This document shows, one piece after another, positions 25,774 to 34,484 of a stretch of 64,000 nt of DNA. The position numbers were made by a program, and so were the translations under genes. The DNA is from Thermogemmatispora sp042408965 (GTDB taxonomy: Bacteria; Chloroflexota; Ktedonobacteria; Ktedonobacterales; Ktedonobacteraceae), in NCBI GenBank assembly GCA_042408965.1, contig JBHOQN010000034.1, positions 4,527 to 68,526 on the forward strand, read 5' to 3'. Below the pieces are notes generated by a model that saw only the letters and a program-made list of their open reading frames with translations, was not told where the DNA came from and did not search any database. How positions within the stretch are numbered: the first letter of the stretch is position 1; the number at the start of each line of letters is the position of its first letter.

Positions 25774-26301
25774 ATGCCCAATCGAACCATCTATGTAGCA
25801 GACGCCGACCTTCCCATCTTTGAGAAGGCTCAGCGTCTGGCAGGAGGGAATCTTTCGGCCACCATCGTAGCAGCGCTGCGGCGCTTTGTGGAGCGCGAAG
25901 AGGCGCGCCAGGCCGGTTTTGAAGAGGTGACCGTCAGGGTCGGCAGCACGGCGCGCCTGGAGAAGCGCTTCTGGGGACGTCTGCTGGTGCGGGGACGTAT
26001 GCGCACGGCTCCCACCTCCAGAGCGGACGATGCCAGGATCATCACCTACCAGGTCTATCGAACTCGCAAGGGGAACCTCGCCGTCTATATTCGCGAGAGT
26101 CCCGACTGGAGCGTCTGGCAGGACCGCTCTGCCTGGAGGAGGCACCGGTCCTGGTGGCCCCAGGACTACGACCATCGGCTGGAGGTCTACAGCACCCTGG
26201 AGGAACTACAGGCGCACGTGCCCGAGGAGCTATACGAGGCGCTCACGCAGGTTATTCACAGCGAGGAGAGCGATGATGGAACGGAGTTTCTTGACATTTA
26301 G
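25774..26301 (+). CDS. EXLDI family protein
   Basis: 175 residues ending in EFLDI, matching the C-terminal E-x-L-D-I signature of the EXLDI family, whose function is unknown. The N-terminal ~45 residues (NRTIYVADADLPIFEKAQRL, then SATIVAALRRFVE) look like a ribbon-helix-helix DNA-binding domain as in antitoxins. The middle is a beta-rich region (ARIITYQVYRTRKGNLAVYI). No RNase or other toxin partner is adjacent; the next genes encode an ABC exporter 180 bases away. The promoter and tandem operator candidate upstream suggest self-repression. A role as transcription factor is inference. Confidence 0.75.
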   Translation: MPNRTIYVADADLPIFEKAQRLAGGNLSATIVAALRRFVEREEARQAGFEEVTVRVGSTARLEKRFWGRLLVRGRMRTAPTSRADDARIITYQVYRTRKGNLAVYIRESPDWSVWQDRSAWRRHRSWWPQDYDHRLEVYSTLEELQAHVPEELYEALTQVIHSEESDDGTEFLDI

Positions 26302-26482
26302 GGCGCGCCTCCGCTTTTCCACAGCGGCACAAGAAGAGATTACAACTGGTTGATTGATTCACTGGCCGACGATCACCCTCAGATCTCTCAGCAGCGGGCT
26401 GCTATCGCAGCCTTCTGGGGGCTGTTTGCGCCGTTTTGAGGGCTGACTCGAAAGGTGCCAGAAAGAAAGTGAGTACACGTGT

Positions 26483-27523
26483 ATGACTGTCAATGCTCCC
26501 CAATCCTCGACCATCGCTGAAGAAGGGCAGCAGGCGCTGGCCATCGAGGTGCGCGATCTCGCCAAGCGCTACCCAAACAGCAACGTCAACGCCGTGGATG
26601 GGATCTCGTTCAGCGTGAGGCGCGGCGAGATCTTCGGTCTGCTGGGACCTAACGGGGCCGGGAAAACGACGACTATCGGCATTCTGACCACCAGCGTGGT
26701 TCCGACGGGCGGCACCGCGCGCATCATGGGCATCGACGTGGCACGCGATCCCATGAGCGTCAAGCAGCGGATCGCCGTGGTGCCGCAGCGTAGCAACCTG
26801 GACCAGAGCCTGCGCGCGCGCGAGATTCTGACCTTCCACGCCGCCTACCACGGGGTGCCCCGCGCCGAGCGCGAGGCGCGCGCCGATGCCCTGCTGGAGG
26901 AGCTGGGCCTTGGCGGACGCGGCAGGGAGAAGATCGGCTGGTACTCAGGCGGCATGGCGCAGCGCCTGATGCTGGCCCGCGCCCTGATGCACTCACCGGA
27001 CGTGCTCTTCCTCGACGAGCCGACCAACAGCCTCGATCCGCAGGCGCGGCTCTTCTTGTGGGACCGCATCCGCGCGATGCACGAGCGCGGGGTCACCATC
27101 CTGCTGACCACCCACGACATGGATGAGGCCGAGCAGCTCTGCGAGCGGATCGCCATCATGGACCACGGCCACGTGCTGGTTCTCGACACGCCCGACAACC
27201 TCAAGAAGATCGTGCCCGGCGGCACACGCCTGGAGCTGCGCGTACGCGAGCGCCAGCGCACAGCCGGCGACGGCGATCCGCTGCGGGAGGCGCTGGCCCG
27301 CCTGCCCGGCTCGCCTCGGGTCGAGGAGATCTCCGGCGGAGAGAACGGCGACGGCGAAGACACGCGCACCTTCCGCCTCTACTGCGAGGAGGCCAGCGAA
27401 CTGACGGTGGCGGCCACACAGCTTGTCATTGAGTCCGGCGCCGAGCTGCGCGACCTGCATGTGGCTCGCCCAAGCCTTGAAGATGTCTTCATCTACCTGA
27501 CGGGGAGGAACCTACGCTCATGA
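26483..27523 (+). CDS. DrrA-type ABC transporter ATP-binding protein
   Basis: ATPase of an ABC-2 type exporter in the daunorubicin-resistance (DrrA) group. Walker A GPNGAGKT (~55-62), Q-loop, signature WYSGGMAQRL (a variant of LSGGQ), Walker B VLFLDEPTNSLDPQ and the H-loop TTHDMDEAEQL are all present. A ~100-residue C-terminal regulatory extension is typical of DrrA. The start ATG has only a modest site. It overlaps the permease gene as ATGA. Substrates may be drugs, lipids or polysaccharide; there is no biosynthetic cluster to tell which. Confidence 0.92.
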   Translation: MTVNAPQSSTIAEEGQQALAIEVRDLAKRYPNSNVNAVDGISFSVRRGEIFGLLGPNGAGKTTTIGILTTSVVPTGGTARIMGIDVARDPMSVKQRIAVVPQRSNLDQSLRAREILTFHAAYHGVPRAEREARADALLEELGLGGRGREKIGWYSGGMAQRLMLARALMHSPDVLFLDEPTNSLDPQARLFLWDRIRAMHERGVTILLTTHDMDEAEQLCERIAIMDHGHVLVLDTPDNLKKIVPGGTRLELRVRERQRTAGDGDPLREALARLPGSPRVEEISGGENGDGEDTRTFRLYCEEASELTVAATQLVIESGAELRDLHVARPSLEDVFIYLTGRNLRS

Positions 27524-28395
27524 CTACCGAAACCTCGCTCCAGACGCCGAAACCAGAGACGCCCCTGAAGGGAACCGCGGCCAGAGCCGCGCAGCAGTCC
27601 CCTTTTGTCACGGCTACAAAGGCCTTCTTCGCGATCCTGCGCCGCGACCTCGTGGTGACCGGCCGCGAGTTCATCGCCTTCCTGCTTCAGGTGCTGCTGC
27701 AGCCGCTCTTCTTCCTGTTCATCTTCGGGAAAGTCCTGCCCTCCATTGGCGCCGCTCAGCAGGGCTACGCGGCTCTCCTGCTGCCAGGCATCGTCGGCCT
27801 GACTGTGGTGACGACGGCGCTACAGGGCGTGACGCTCCCGCTGGTGCTGGACCTGGGCTACGGGCGTGAGATCGACGACCGCCTGCTGGCGCCGCTTCCC
27901 ATCAGCCTGGTGGCCGTGGAGAAGGTGCTCTTCGCCGCCCTGCGTGGCCTGATCGCCGGCAGCATCATCTTTCCGCTGGCCTACTGGATCCTCGGCAGCA
28001 GCTATAGCGTGCGCACCGATGCTATCGGGACGATCATCGGCATCATGGTGCTGACAGCCCTGGCTGGCGCCACGCTCGGCCTGACCATCGGGACGCTGGT
28101 GAAGCCAGAGCAGATCGGTCTGATGTTCTCTCTGATCTTTACGCCGCTGCTCTTCACGGGATGCACGTACTACCCCTGGGGCCAGCTCGACTCGATCCGC
28201 TGGTTCCAGGTGATCACGCTCTTTAATCCGCTGACCTACGCCTCTGAGGGCCTGCGCTACGCGATGGTGCCCGCCATCCATGGCCACACCCTGCCCACGC
28301 TGGCCATCGGCTGGGTCTTGCTCGGCCTGAGTGTGACCTTCATCGGCTTCCTGCTGATCGGCATGCGCACCTTCCGCCGCGCCGTGGTCAAATGA
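27520..28395 (+). CDS. ABC-2 type (DrrB-like) transporter permease
   Basis: 291-residue inner-membrane permease with six predicted helices after a cytoplasmic N-terminus. It carries the ABC-2 signature region PLTYASEGLRYAMVP near the C-terminal third. Its start codon overlaps the stop of the ATPase gene (27520-27523), so the two subunits are translationally coupled and assemble as an A2B2 exporter. Confidence 0.92.
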   Translation: MTTETSLQTPKPETPLKGTAARAAQQSPFVTATKAFFAILRRDLVVTGREFIAFLLQVLLQPLFFLFIFGKVLPSIGAAQQGYAALLLPGIVGLTVVTTALQGVTLPLVLDLGYGREIDDRLLAPLPISLVAVEKVLFAALRGLIAGSIIFPLAYWILGSSYSVRTDAIGTIIGIMVLTALAGATLGLTIGTLVKPEQIGLMFSLIFTPLLFTGCTYYPWGQLDSIRWFQVITLFNPLTYASEGLRYAMVPAIHGHTLPTLAIGWVLLGLSVTFIGFLLIGMRTFRRAVVK

Positions 28396-28737
28396 GAGCT
28401 GGCGCGACGCCGCGCTCTGCCGCCAGGCCGTGGCTTGGCCGGTGGGGCGCGGCACGGGCCGGATTGGGGCGGGTCGCGCTGCTCTCTCCCCTCTCTTGCG
28501 CTCGCTGAGGAAGCTACACTGACATAGCCTGCTACAGTCCGCACAACCTTGACGTCTGCCTCGCTCTCCGTTACACTGACAGCGCCATTGAAAAAAGATC
28601 CTGATGTATCGATGAACAGCAGCCTGCTCCTATGTGCACAGCGCTCTTCCTCATGGAGTGGAGCAGGCAGCGTCGATCTCTCTGGAGAGCAGCAGCGCTG
28701 CGCTGATAGCGTGCAGCAGAAGTAGAACAGGAGGGCC
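28396..28737. other. Intergenic region before the histidine kinase
   Basis: About 340 bases containing the promoter at 28549-28577 and, immediately after the permease, GC-rich self-complementary sequence. No gene is supported. Confidence 0.5.
28549..28577 (+). promoter_or_regulatory. Promoter of the PAS/GAF histidine kinase
   Basis: -35 TTGACG (28549-28554), 17-bp spacer and -10 TACACT (28572-28577), giving a leader of about 155 bases. Confidence 0.6.
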
Positions 28738-31086
28738 ATGAGCCAATTCCCGGACGCCATGCCTCCGGCTCGCGCGGGCGCCATGCCAGCGCCCACCGCC
28801 AGCGAGATTGAGCAGAAGTTGCGCCGCAGCGAGGAGCGCTACCGTTCGCTGGTCGCGGCGACGGCCCAGATTGTCTGGGTCGCCAGCGCCAAGGGACTGG
28901 TCGAGGAAGATCTCCCCTCCTGGCGGGCCTACACCGGGCAGCGTCCCGAGGAGATCCTCGGCTGGGGCTGGCTGGAAGCGGTGCACCCCGACGATCGCCC
29001 TGGCACCGCCCACGTCTGGTCGCAGGCGCTGGCCACTGGCAGCCTCTATGAGATCGAATACCGCATCCGGCGCTACGACGGCGTCTATCGCACCTTCTGG
29101 GTACGCGGCATTCCCGTGCGCGAGGCCGATGGCAGCGTACGCGAGTGGGTCGGCACCTGCACCGATATTACGGAGCGCAAGCGGCTGGAGGATGAGCTGG
29201 TCGAGAGCGCCTACGAGGCGACCCTGCGGGCCAACCATCTAGAAGTCACCTTTGAGGCGATGGGTGACGCGGTCTTCATCTACGATCAGCAGGGAGCAAT
29301 CCTCAGCCTCAACGCCGCCGCGCGCCACTTCCTCGGCCGCTTCGCCCCTCTGGCCGAGGGGGAGTGCAGCATCCACACCTATCTGGAGCGCCTGGAGCCG
29401 CGCGACGCCGCCGGGCAGCCCCTGCCGCGCGAGGCCTGGCCCACGCTGCGTCTGCTGCAGGGAGAGGTGCTTGATGGCGGACCCCACAGCGATCTGCTGC
29501 TGCGCACCCCCCGAGGAGGCGAGCGCCGCGTCAGCGTCAGCGGCTCGCCGATCCGCGACGAGGCCGGCGCGATCGTCGGCGCCGTGGCCATCGCGCGCGA
29601 CGTCACCGAGCGCTATCTGCTGGAGCGCCGCACCCACGACGCTCTGGCCGCCCTGCTGGCGCTGGCCGAGGCCCTCGTCGAGATCCCGCGCGAACTGGCA
29701 GCGCCAGCACCAGGCGCAACACCGCTGCTCACGGCCTCCTCCATCACTGCCAGCGACCAGCGAGCGAGCCAGACCCACGAGATCACCCACCGTCTGGCGC
29801 TGCTCATCCGCCAGGTGCTCAACTGCCGTCACGTGATGATCATGGTGATTGAGCCGGGACGGGAGACCCTGGAGCTGCTGGCGGCTGCCGGCGAGGGCTG
29901 TCCCGCCTGGCAGGAGCGCCTGCGCTCGGGTCCGCTGCTGGTGCAGGCCTGCCTCTCGGAGGAGAGCCTGGCCTGTCTGCACCAGGATCAACCGATCGCT
30001 GAGGATGCCCAGGGCCTGCTCCACTGCTCCAACCTGACAACGGGCCGCTACACGGCCATCCTGGCCCCTCTGCTGCTCGATCAGGTCCTGATCGGCGTTG
30101 TCCGCATTGAGCACAGCGAGCAGACGCAGGCGGCGCACGCCTATACGGCGGAGGAGATCGCCCTCATCAAGGCCGTGGCCCGGCTGACCGCCCTGGTCAC
30201 GGAGCACGAGCGCCTGCTGCACGAGCGCGCCGAGGCCCGCGCCAACGAGCTGGCGCTGCGCGAGAGCAATAAGCGCATGGACGAGTTCCTCAGCATTGCC
30301 AGCCACGAGCTGCGCACGCCACTGACGACCATCAAGGGGAACGTCCAGCTCGCCAGACGCCACCTGAGCAGGCTGACCCTCACAGAGGCCGAGCAGCAGG
30401 CCAGGCGCTCTCTCGTTGAGGAGCTGCTGGAGCGCGCCGACCGCCAGGTGGGCCTGCTGACACGCCTGGTGCGCGACCTGCTGGAGTCCTCACGCGCCCA
30501 GGCCGATCGCCTGGCTATGCATCTCGTTCCCCAGGATCTGGTCGCCATTGTTCGCCAGACGGTGGCTGATCTGCACTCGACGGCTCCGCAGCGCCCCCTG
30601 CAGCTCTTCATCGACGGCAGAGCATACGCCCCCGCCGCGCCTGGAGGCGAGGGAGCGGAGGAGCCCATCTCTCCCATCATGGTGCGGGCCGACGCCGAGG
30701 GACTGGGCCTGGTGATCACCAACTACCTCACCAACGCCTTCAAATATGCGCCGCGCGAGCGCCCGGTCGAGGTCTGCGTGGAGCGCGACGCAGACGAGGC
30801 GCGCGTCTCCGTCCGCGATGAGGGCCCCGGCCTGCCACCCGCCGAGCAGCAGCGCGTCTGGGAGCGCTTCTACCGCGCCCCTGGCATCGAGGCCCAGGGA
30901 GGAGCCACGCCCGGCCTGGGCCTGGGTCTCCACATCTGTAAAATGATCATCGAGCGCCATCAAGGCCGCGTAGGCCTGTGCAGCGCCCCCGGCGCCGGCT
31001 CGACCTTCTGGTTCAGCCTCCCCCTGCTTGCCACAGCAGACGACGGCGATCCCCACCCCCGGAGCAACGGGCAGACCTCGGCTTGA
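28738..31086 (+). CDS. PAS-PAS-GAF sensor histidine kinase
   Basis: 782-residue soluble sensor kinase with no membrane helix. PAS/PAC 1 spans ~28-150 (YRSLVAATAQIVW to GTCTDITERK). PAS/PAC 2 spans ~163-300 (VTFEAMGDAVFIYDQQG to AIARDVTERY). A GAF-like domain spans ~345-500. HisKA (~517-590) has the phospho-acceptor His in SIASHELRTPLTTIKG. HATPase has the N box NYLTNAFKYAP, G1 DEGPGLPP and G2 GLGLGLHICK. No response regulator gene is next to it, so it is an orphan kinase. It follows the ABC exporter but has its own promoter; a link is not shown. Confidence 0.92.
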   Translation: MSQFPDAMPPARAGAMPAPTASEIEQKLRRSEERYRSLVAATAQIVWVASAKGLVEEDLPSWRAYTGQRPEEILGWGWLEAVHPDDRPGTAHVWSQALATGSLYEIEYRIRRYDGVYRTFWVRGIPVREADGSVREWVGTCTDITERKRLEDELVESAYEATLRANHLEVTFEAMGDAVFIYDQQGAILSLNAAARHFLGRFAPLAEGECSIHTYLERLEPRDAAGQPLPREAWPTLRLLQGEVLDGGPHSDLLLRTPRGGERRVSVSGSPIRDEAGAIVGAVAIARDVTERYLLERRTHDALAALLALAEALVEIPRELAAPAPGATPLLTASSITASDQRASQTHEITHRLALLIRQVLNCRHVMIMVIEPGRETLELLAAAGEGCPAWQERLRSGPLLVQACLSEESLACLHQDQPIAEDAQGLLHCSNLTTGRYTAILAPLLLDQVLIGVVRIEHSEQTQAAHAYTAEEIALIKAVARLTALVTEHERLLHERAEARANELALRESNKRMDEFLSIASHELRTPLTTIKGNVQLARRHLSRLTLTEAEQQARRSLVEELLERADRQVGLLTRLVRDLLESSRAQADRLAMHLVPQDLVAIVRQTVADLHSTAPQRPLQLFIDGRAYAPAAPGGEGAEEPISPIMVRADAEGLGLVITNYLTNAFKYAPRERPVEVCVERDADEARVSVRDEGPGLPPAEQQRVWERFYRAPGIEAQGGATPGLGLGLHICKMIIERHQGRVGLCSAPGAGSTFWFSLPLLATADDGDPHPRSNGQTSA

Positions 31087-31311
31087 CAGAAGAGCTTAGA
31101 TCGTATAAGCTAAAGCAGAATGACAAACAGACGGCCGGCTTTGCCTTTGCGACACCTGCCAGTGAGCCAGTCAGTCAGTCAGCCAACCTGCCAGCCCATC
31201 AGCCTCACCGCCGGCCACCAGTAGAGCACAAGACAGCCAGTCAGCGCCTCAACCTTTGCCAGAATGTGCCGATGAATCCTGTCAGATAAAGTAATCAATC
31301 AGGGGGCCTGA

Positions 31312-33222
31312 ATGATTGCCAACGATGATCTACAGAAACGCACCGACTGGGCGGCGCAGCAGCTCGCGCAAGGGATGGAGCACGCCCGGCAGACCACAGG
31401 TGATCGCGGCGCGAATCTGGCCGCGGCCATCGCCTGTTACGAGGCCGCTCTCCAGGTCTACACCCGCGAGGACCATCCGCTCGAGTGGGCCTGCACCCAG
31501 AACAACCTTGGCATCGCCTATGGCAGTCTCCCCGGCAGCGAGCGGGCTGCCAACCTGCAGCGCGCCATCGCCTGTTACGAGGCCGCCCTGCAGGTCTACT
31601 CCCGCGAGCACTTTCCCGGCGAGTGGGCCATGCTGCAGCACAACCTCGGCCTGGCCTGGTGCCTGCTGCCGGGCGCGCAGCGCGGCGCCTACCTGCGCCA
31701 GGCCATCGCCTGCTACGAGGCCGCCCTGCAGATCTACACGCTCGAGGCGTATCCTGAACGGCGCGCCGCCACCCTGCTGAACCTCGGCATGGCCTGGTGC
31801 GAGCGACCCGACGGCGAGCGCCTCCAGAATCTGCAGCGGGCCCGCGCCTGCTACGAAAGCGCTCTGCAGGTCTACTCCCGCGAGCGCTATCCCATCGAGT
31901 GGGCTCGCCTGCAGAACAACCTGGGCAACGTCTACCTGAACCTGCCCGACCGCCAGCGCCAGCGCAATCTGGAGCGCGCCATCGCCTGCTACGAGGCCGC
32001 CCTGCAGGTCTACTCCCGCGAGCGCCATCCCACGGAATGGGCCACGGCGCAGAACAACCGCGGCAACGCCTACGCGGCGCTGCCTCAGGGCACTCGACGC
32101 ACCAACCTGGAGCGGGCGATCATGTGCTATCAAGCGGCGCTGCGCATCTACACGCGCGACGCCTTCCCGCTCGAATGGGCCCGCCTGCAGAACAACCTGG
32201 GCATCGCCTACGCAGATCTGCCCGGCGAGGGTGAGGAGCGCCGCCGCAACCTGGAGCGGGCCCTGGCCTGCTTCCAGGCGGCGCTTGAGATGCGCACCAG
32301 CGAGGCGACCCCCGTCGAATGGGCCTCGACGCAGGTCAACCTGGGCAACGCCTACCGCAGCCTGCCCGGCCGCCGCCATCAGGAGTATCTGGCGCGCGCC
32401 ATCGAGTGCTATCGCGCCGCGCTGCGCGTCTATACGCGCGAGCGCTTCCCCTTTGAATGGGCCATGGTGCAGAACAACCTGGGCAACGCCCTGGCTGGCT
32501 TCAGCGGGCCGGCGCGGCGCTCCTTCCTGCTGCGCGCCATTGCCGCCTTCCGCTCGGCTCTGCAGGTCTACACGCGCGAACGCTGCCCCCTTGAGTGGGC
32601 CAGGGTCCAGTACAACCTGGGCACTACCTGCTCTCAACTGGCAAGCTTCCAGCCCTCAGCTCTGCGCCAGGCCATCGCCGCCTACCGCGCTGCCCTGCAG
32701 ATCTACACGCGCGAACGCTTCCCGCTTGAATGGGCCTTGCTGCAGCGCGCGCTCGGCAACGCCTGGAGCGCCCTGCAGGAGGGAAACCGGCGCGAGCATC
32801 TCAGCCGCGCCATTGCCTGCTACAAAGATGCCCTCCAGGTCTATAGCCGCGAGGAGTTTCCCGGTGAATGGGCCGCGACGCAGCACGCGCTCGGCAACGC
32901 CTTCAGCCACCTGCCGGGCGCGCGTCATCAGAGCCACCTGGCCTGCGCCAGCGCCTGCTACGAGGCCGCCCTGCAGGTCTACACCTGCGACGAGTGGCCC
33001 GTGGACTGGGCTTTGCTGCAGTACGACCGCGGCAATGTCTACAGCCAGATGCGCCACGGCGGGCAGAGCAGCCATCTGGAACAGGCGCGCGCCTGTTACC
33101 AGGCCGCCCTGCATATGTTCTATCGCCTGCAGATGGAGCAGCACGCCGCGGTCGTCGACAACGCCCTCAGCCGCCTGGAGCAGGCGCCACGTGGGCAGCC
33201 GCCTCATGCCCCTCTCACCTGA
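31312..33222 (+). CDS. Protein of twelve 46-residue TPR-like repeats
   Basis: 636 residues made almost entirely of twelve repeats with consensus Y-(T/S)-R-E-x-x-P-x-E-W-A-x-x-Q-N-N-L-G-x-A-Y-x-x-L-P-G, then a second helix L-x-x-A-I-A-C-Y-x-A-A-L-Q-(V/I). The 46-residue period is longer than a canonical 34-residue TPR but keeps the helix-turn-helix alternation, so it should form a superhelical scaffold. The repeats are close to each other in DNA as well. No catalytic domain is visible. The family often accompanies CHAT proteases or signalling proteins elsewhere; none is here. The start ATG follows a GGGGG site. Confidence 0.8.
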   Translation: MIANDDLQKRTDWAAQQLAQGMEHARQTTGDRGANLAAAIACYEAALQVYTREDHPLEWACTQNNLGIAYGSLPGSERAANLQRAIACYEAALQVYSREHFPGEWAMLQHNLGLAWCLLPGAQRGAYLRQAIACYEAALQIYTLEAYPERRAATLLNLGMAWCERPDGERLQNLQRARACYESALQVYSRERYPIEWARLQNNLGNVYLNLPDRQRQRNLERAIACYEAALQVYSRERHPTEWATAQNNRGNAYAALPQGTRRTNLERAIMCYQAALRIYTRDAFPLEWARLQNNLGIAYADLPGEGEERRRNLERALACFQAALEMRTSEATPVEWASTQVNLGNAYRSLPGRRHQEYLARAIECYRAALRVYTRERFPFEWAMVQNNLGNALAGFSGPARRSFLLRAIAAFRSALQVYTRERCPLEWARVQYNLGTTCSQLASFQPSALRQAIAAYRAALQIYTRERFPLEWALLQRALGNAWSALQEGNRREHLSRAIACYKDALQVYSREEFPGEWAATQHALGNAFSHLPGARHQSHLACASACYEAALQVYTCDEWPVDWALLQYDRGNVYSQMRHGGQSSHLEQARACYQAALHMFYRLQMEQHAAVVDNALSRLEQAPRGQPPHAPLT

Positions 33223-33257
33223 GGCCTTCCGCGCAAGCCATGCCGAGCCATCAGGGG

Positions 33258-34211
33258 TCAGACGGCGCTCTCTCTGAAGGCCCGCAGAAGCTGGCCGAAG
33301 ACCTCCGGCTGCTCCTCCTGGACATGCTCGCCGCAGCGCTCGAGCACGTGCGTCTCGATGCGCGGATTGACCCGCTTGAAGGCGGCGCTCACACCGGTTC
33401 CGCTCTGGCCCCAGATGGCCATCACGGGCACCTCGAGACGCGCCAGCGGCTCGCTGACATCCAGATGCAGACGGCCGCCAAGCAGATCGGCGACCAGGAA
33501 GCGCGCATCGGGCTGATGGGCGCCGATGTAGAGATACTCGATCTGCTCGTCGCTGATCAGGCCAGGATGATAGTAGGCGCGATCCTCGTAGTAGTGGCGA
33601 ATGGCGCTGCGCGTGGTGATCAGGTTGTAGGCGAACTGGCCGAGCAGTGGCAGGCGCAGGCCGAGGCGCACAAGCGCCGTCAGGGGAGTGCGCAGGGCCT
33701 CTTCGAGCATCACCGCGGGCGGCGAGAGCAGTACCAGGCGCTCGTACCTGCCGGGACGACGATAGGCATCGGCGATGGCATAGGCGCCGCTCAGGCCGCG
33801 CGTGACGACGGTCGCCGGCTCGCGCACGGCCTCGCGCAGGAAGTCGCCGAGGAGGTCGCTGAAGAGCTGCCCCTCGTAGTCGATGGCCGGCCGATCGGAG
33901 AGGCCACAGCCCAGCAGATCGAGCGCGTAGACGCGGAAGTCCTGCGCCAGCCCCTCCAGATTGCGTCGCCACTCGTAGGAGGAGGCGCCCGGCCCCAGAC
34001 CATGCACCAGCACGAGCGGGCGCGCCGAGCGCTGCCCGTGCACGCTGTAGAAGATATCGCCATATTTCCAGGGGTAGCGCCGCTCCTCTCCGGCCAGCGC
34101 CGGACTCAACTCCCCGGCCAGGGCCTCAGTGATTTTATTGACCACCGCCACCGTTCCCAGCACGCCGCTGGCAATCAGGCCGGTGGCCACGATTGTTCCT
34201 CTCAGTTTCAT
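33258..34211 (-). CDS. Alpha/beta hydrolase, membrane-anchored
   Basis: 317 residues. An N-terminal hydrophobic segment (TIVATGLIASGVLGTVAVV, ~6-24) probably anchors it. The alpha/beta-hydrolase core has the oxyanion-hole motif VLVHGLGPGASSYEW (~67-81) and DLLGCGLSDRP. The nucleophile region is TRGLSGAYA with Ser at ~141, so the usual G-x-S-x-G is G-x-S-x-A. The acid loop reads IWGQSGTG, lacking the usual Asp, while a C-terminal GEH keeps the His. It may be a divergent esterase or a non-catalytic member. Substrate unknown. Confidence 0.8.
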   Translation of the reverse strand: MKLRGTIVATGLIASGVLGTVAVVNKITEALAGELSPALAGEERRYPWKYGDIFYSVHGQRSARPLVLVHGLGPGASSYEWRRNLEGLAQDFRVYALDLLGCGLSDRPAIDYEGQLFSDLLGDFLREAVREPATVVTRGLSGAYAIADAYRRPGRYERLVLLSPPAVMLEEALRTPLTALVRLGLRLPLLGQFAYNLITTRSAIRHYYEDRAYYHPGLISDEQIEYLYIGAHQPDARFLVADLLGGRLHLDVSEPLARLEVPVMAIWGQSGTGVSAAFKRVNPRIETHVLERCGEHVQEEQPEVFGQLLRAFRESAV

Positions 34212-34441
34212 ACCGCTTGCTCCTCTTCAGAGAATAGAGACACATTTCCAGACCTGTGATCTTCAATGGAGACACACCGCTCCGCACCACGCCAACCTGG
34301 AGGTGTCCGCACGGGTCACCCAGGTCTACTATACCATGCGCGCGACAGCGATGGGAGAGCAGCTTGCGCCAGTTGCAGCCTCAACGAAACTGTTGTACAC
34401 GAGCGCTCAGGGGCCTGGCACTGGCGTCCACCATGGACAGG

Positions 34442-34447
34442 TATAAT
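34442..34447 (+). promoter_or_regulatory. -10 box upstream of the EamA gene
   Basis: A perfect TATAAT at 34442-34447, 37 bases before the ATG. No good -35 is seen at 16-18 bp. Confidence 0.4.
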
Positions 34448-34484
34448 AGAGCAGAATCGTCGCTGCAACGGAAGGAGACAAGGT

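Noticed and set aside
26290..26420. TTGACA at the end of the EXLDI gene as a promoter for the ABC exporter
   Set aside because: No -10 at 16-19 bp; the GGCTGC/GCAGCC stem at 26397-26412 is also weak.
26483..28395. DrrAB exporter as part of an antibiotic gene cluster
   Set aside because: No biosynthetic genes on either side; a stand-alone exporter.
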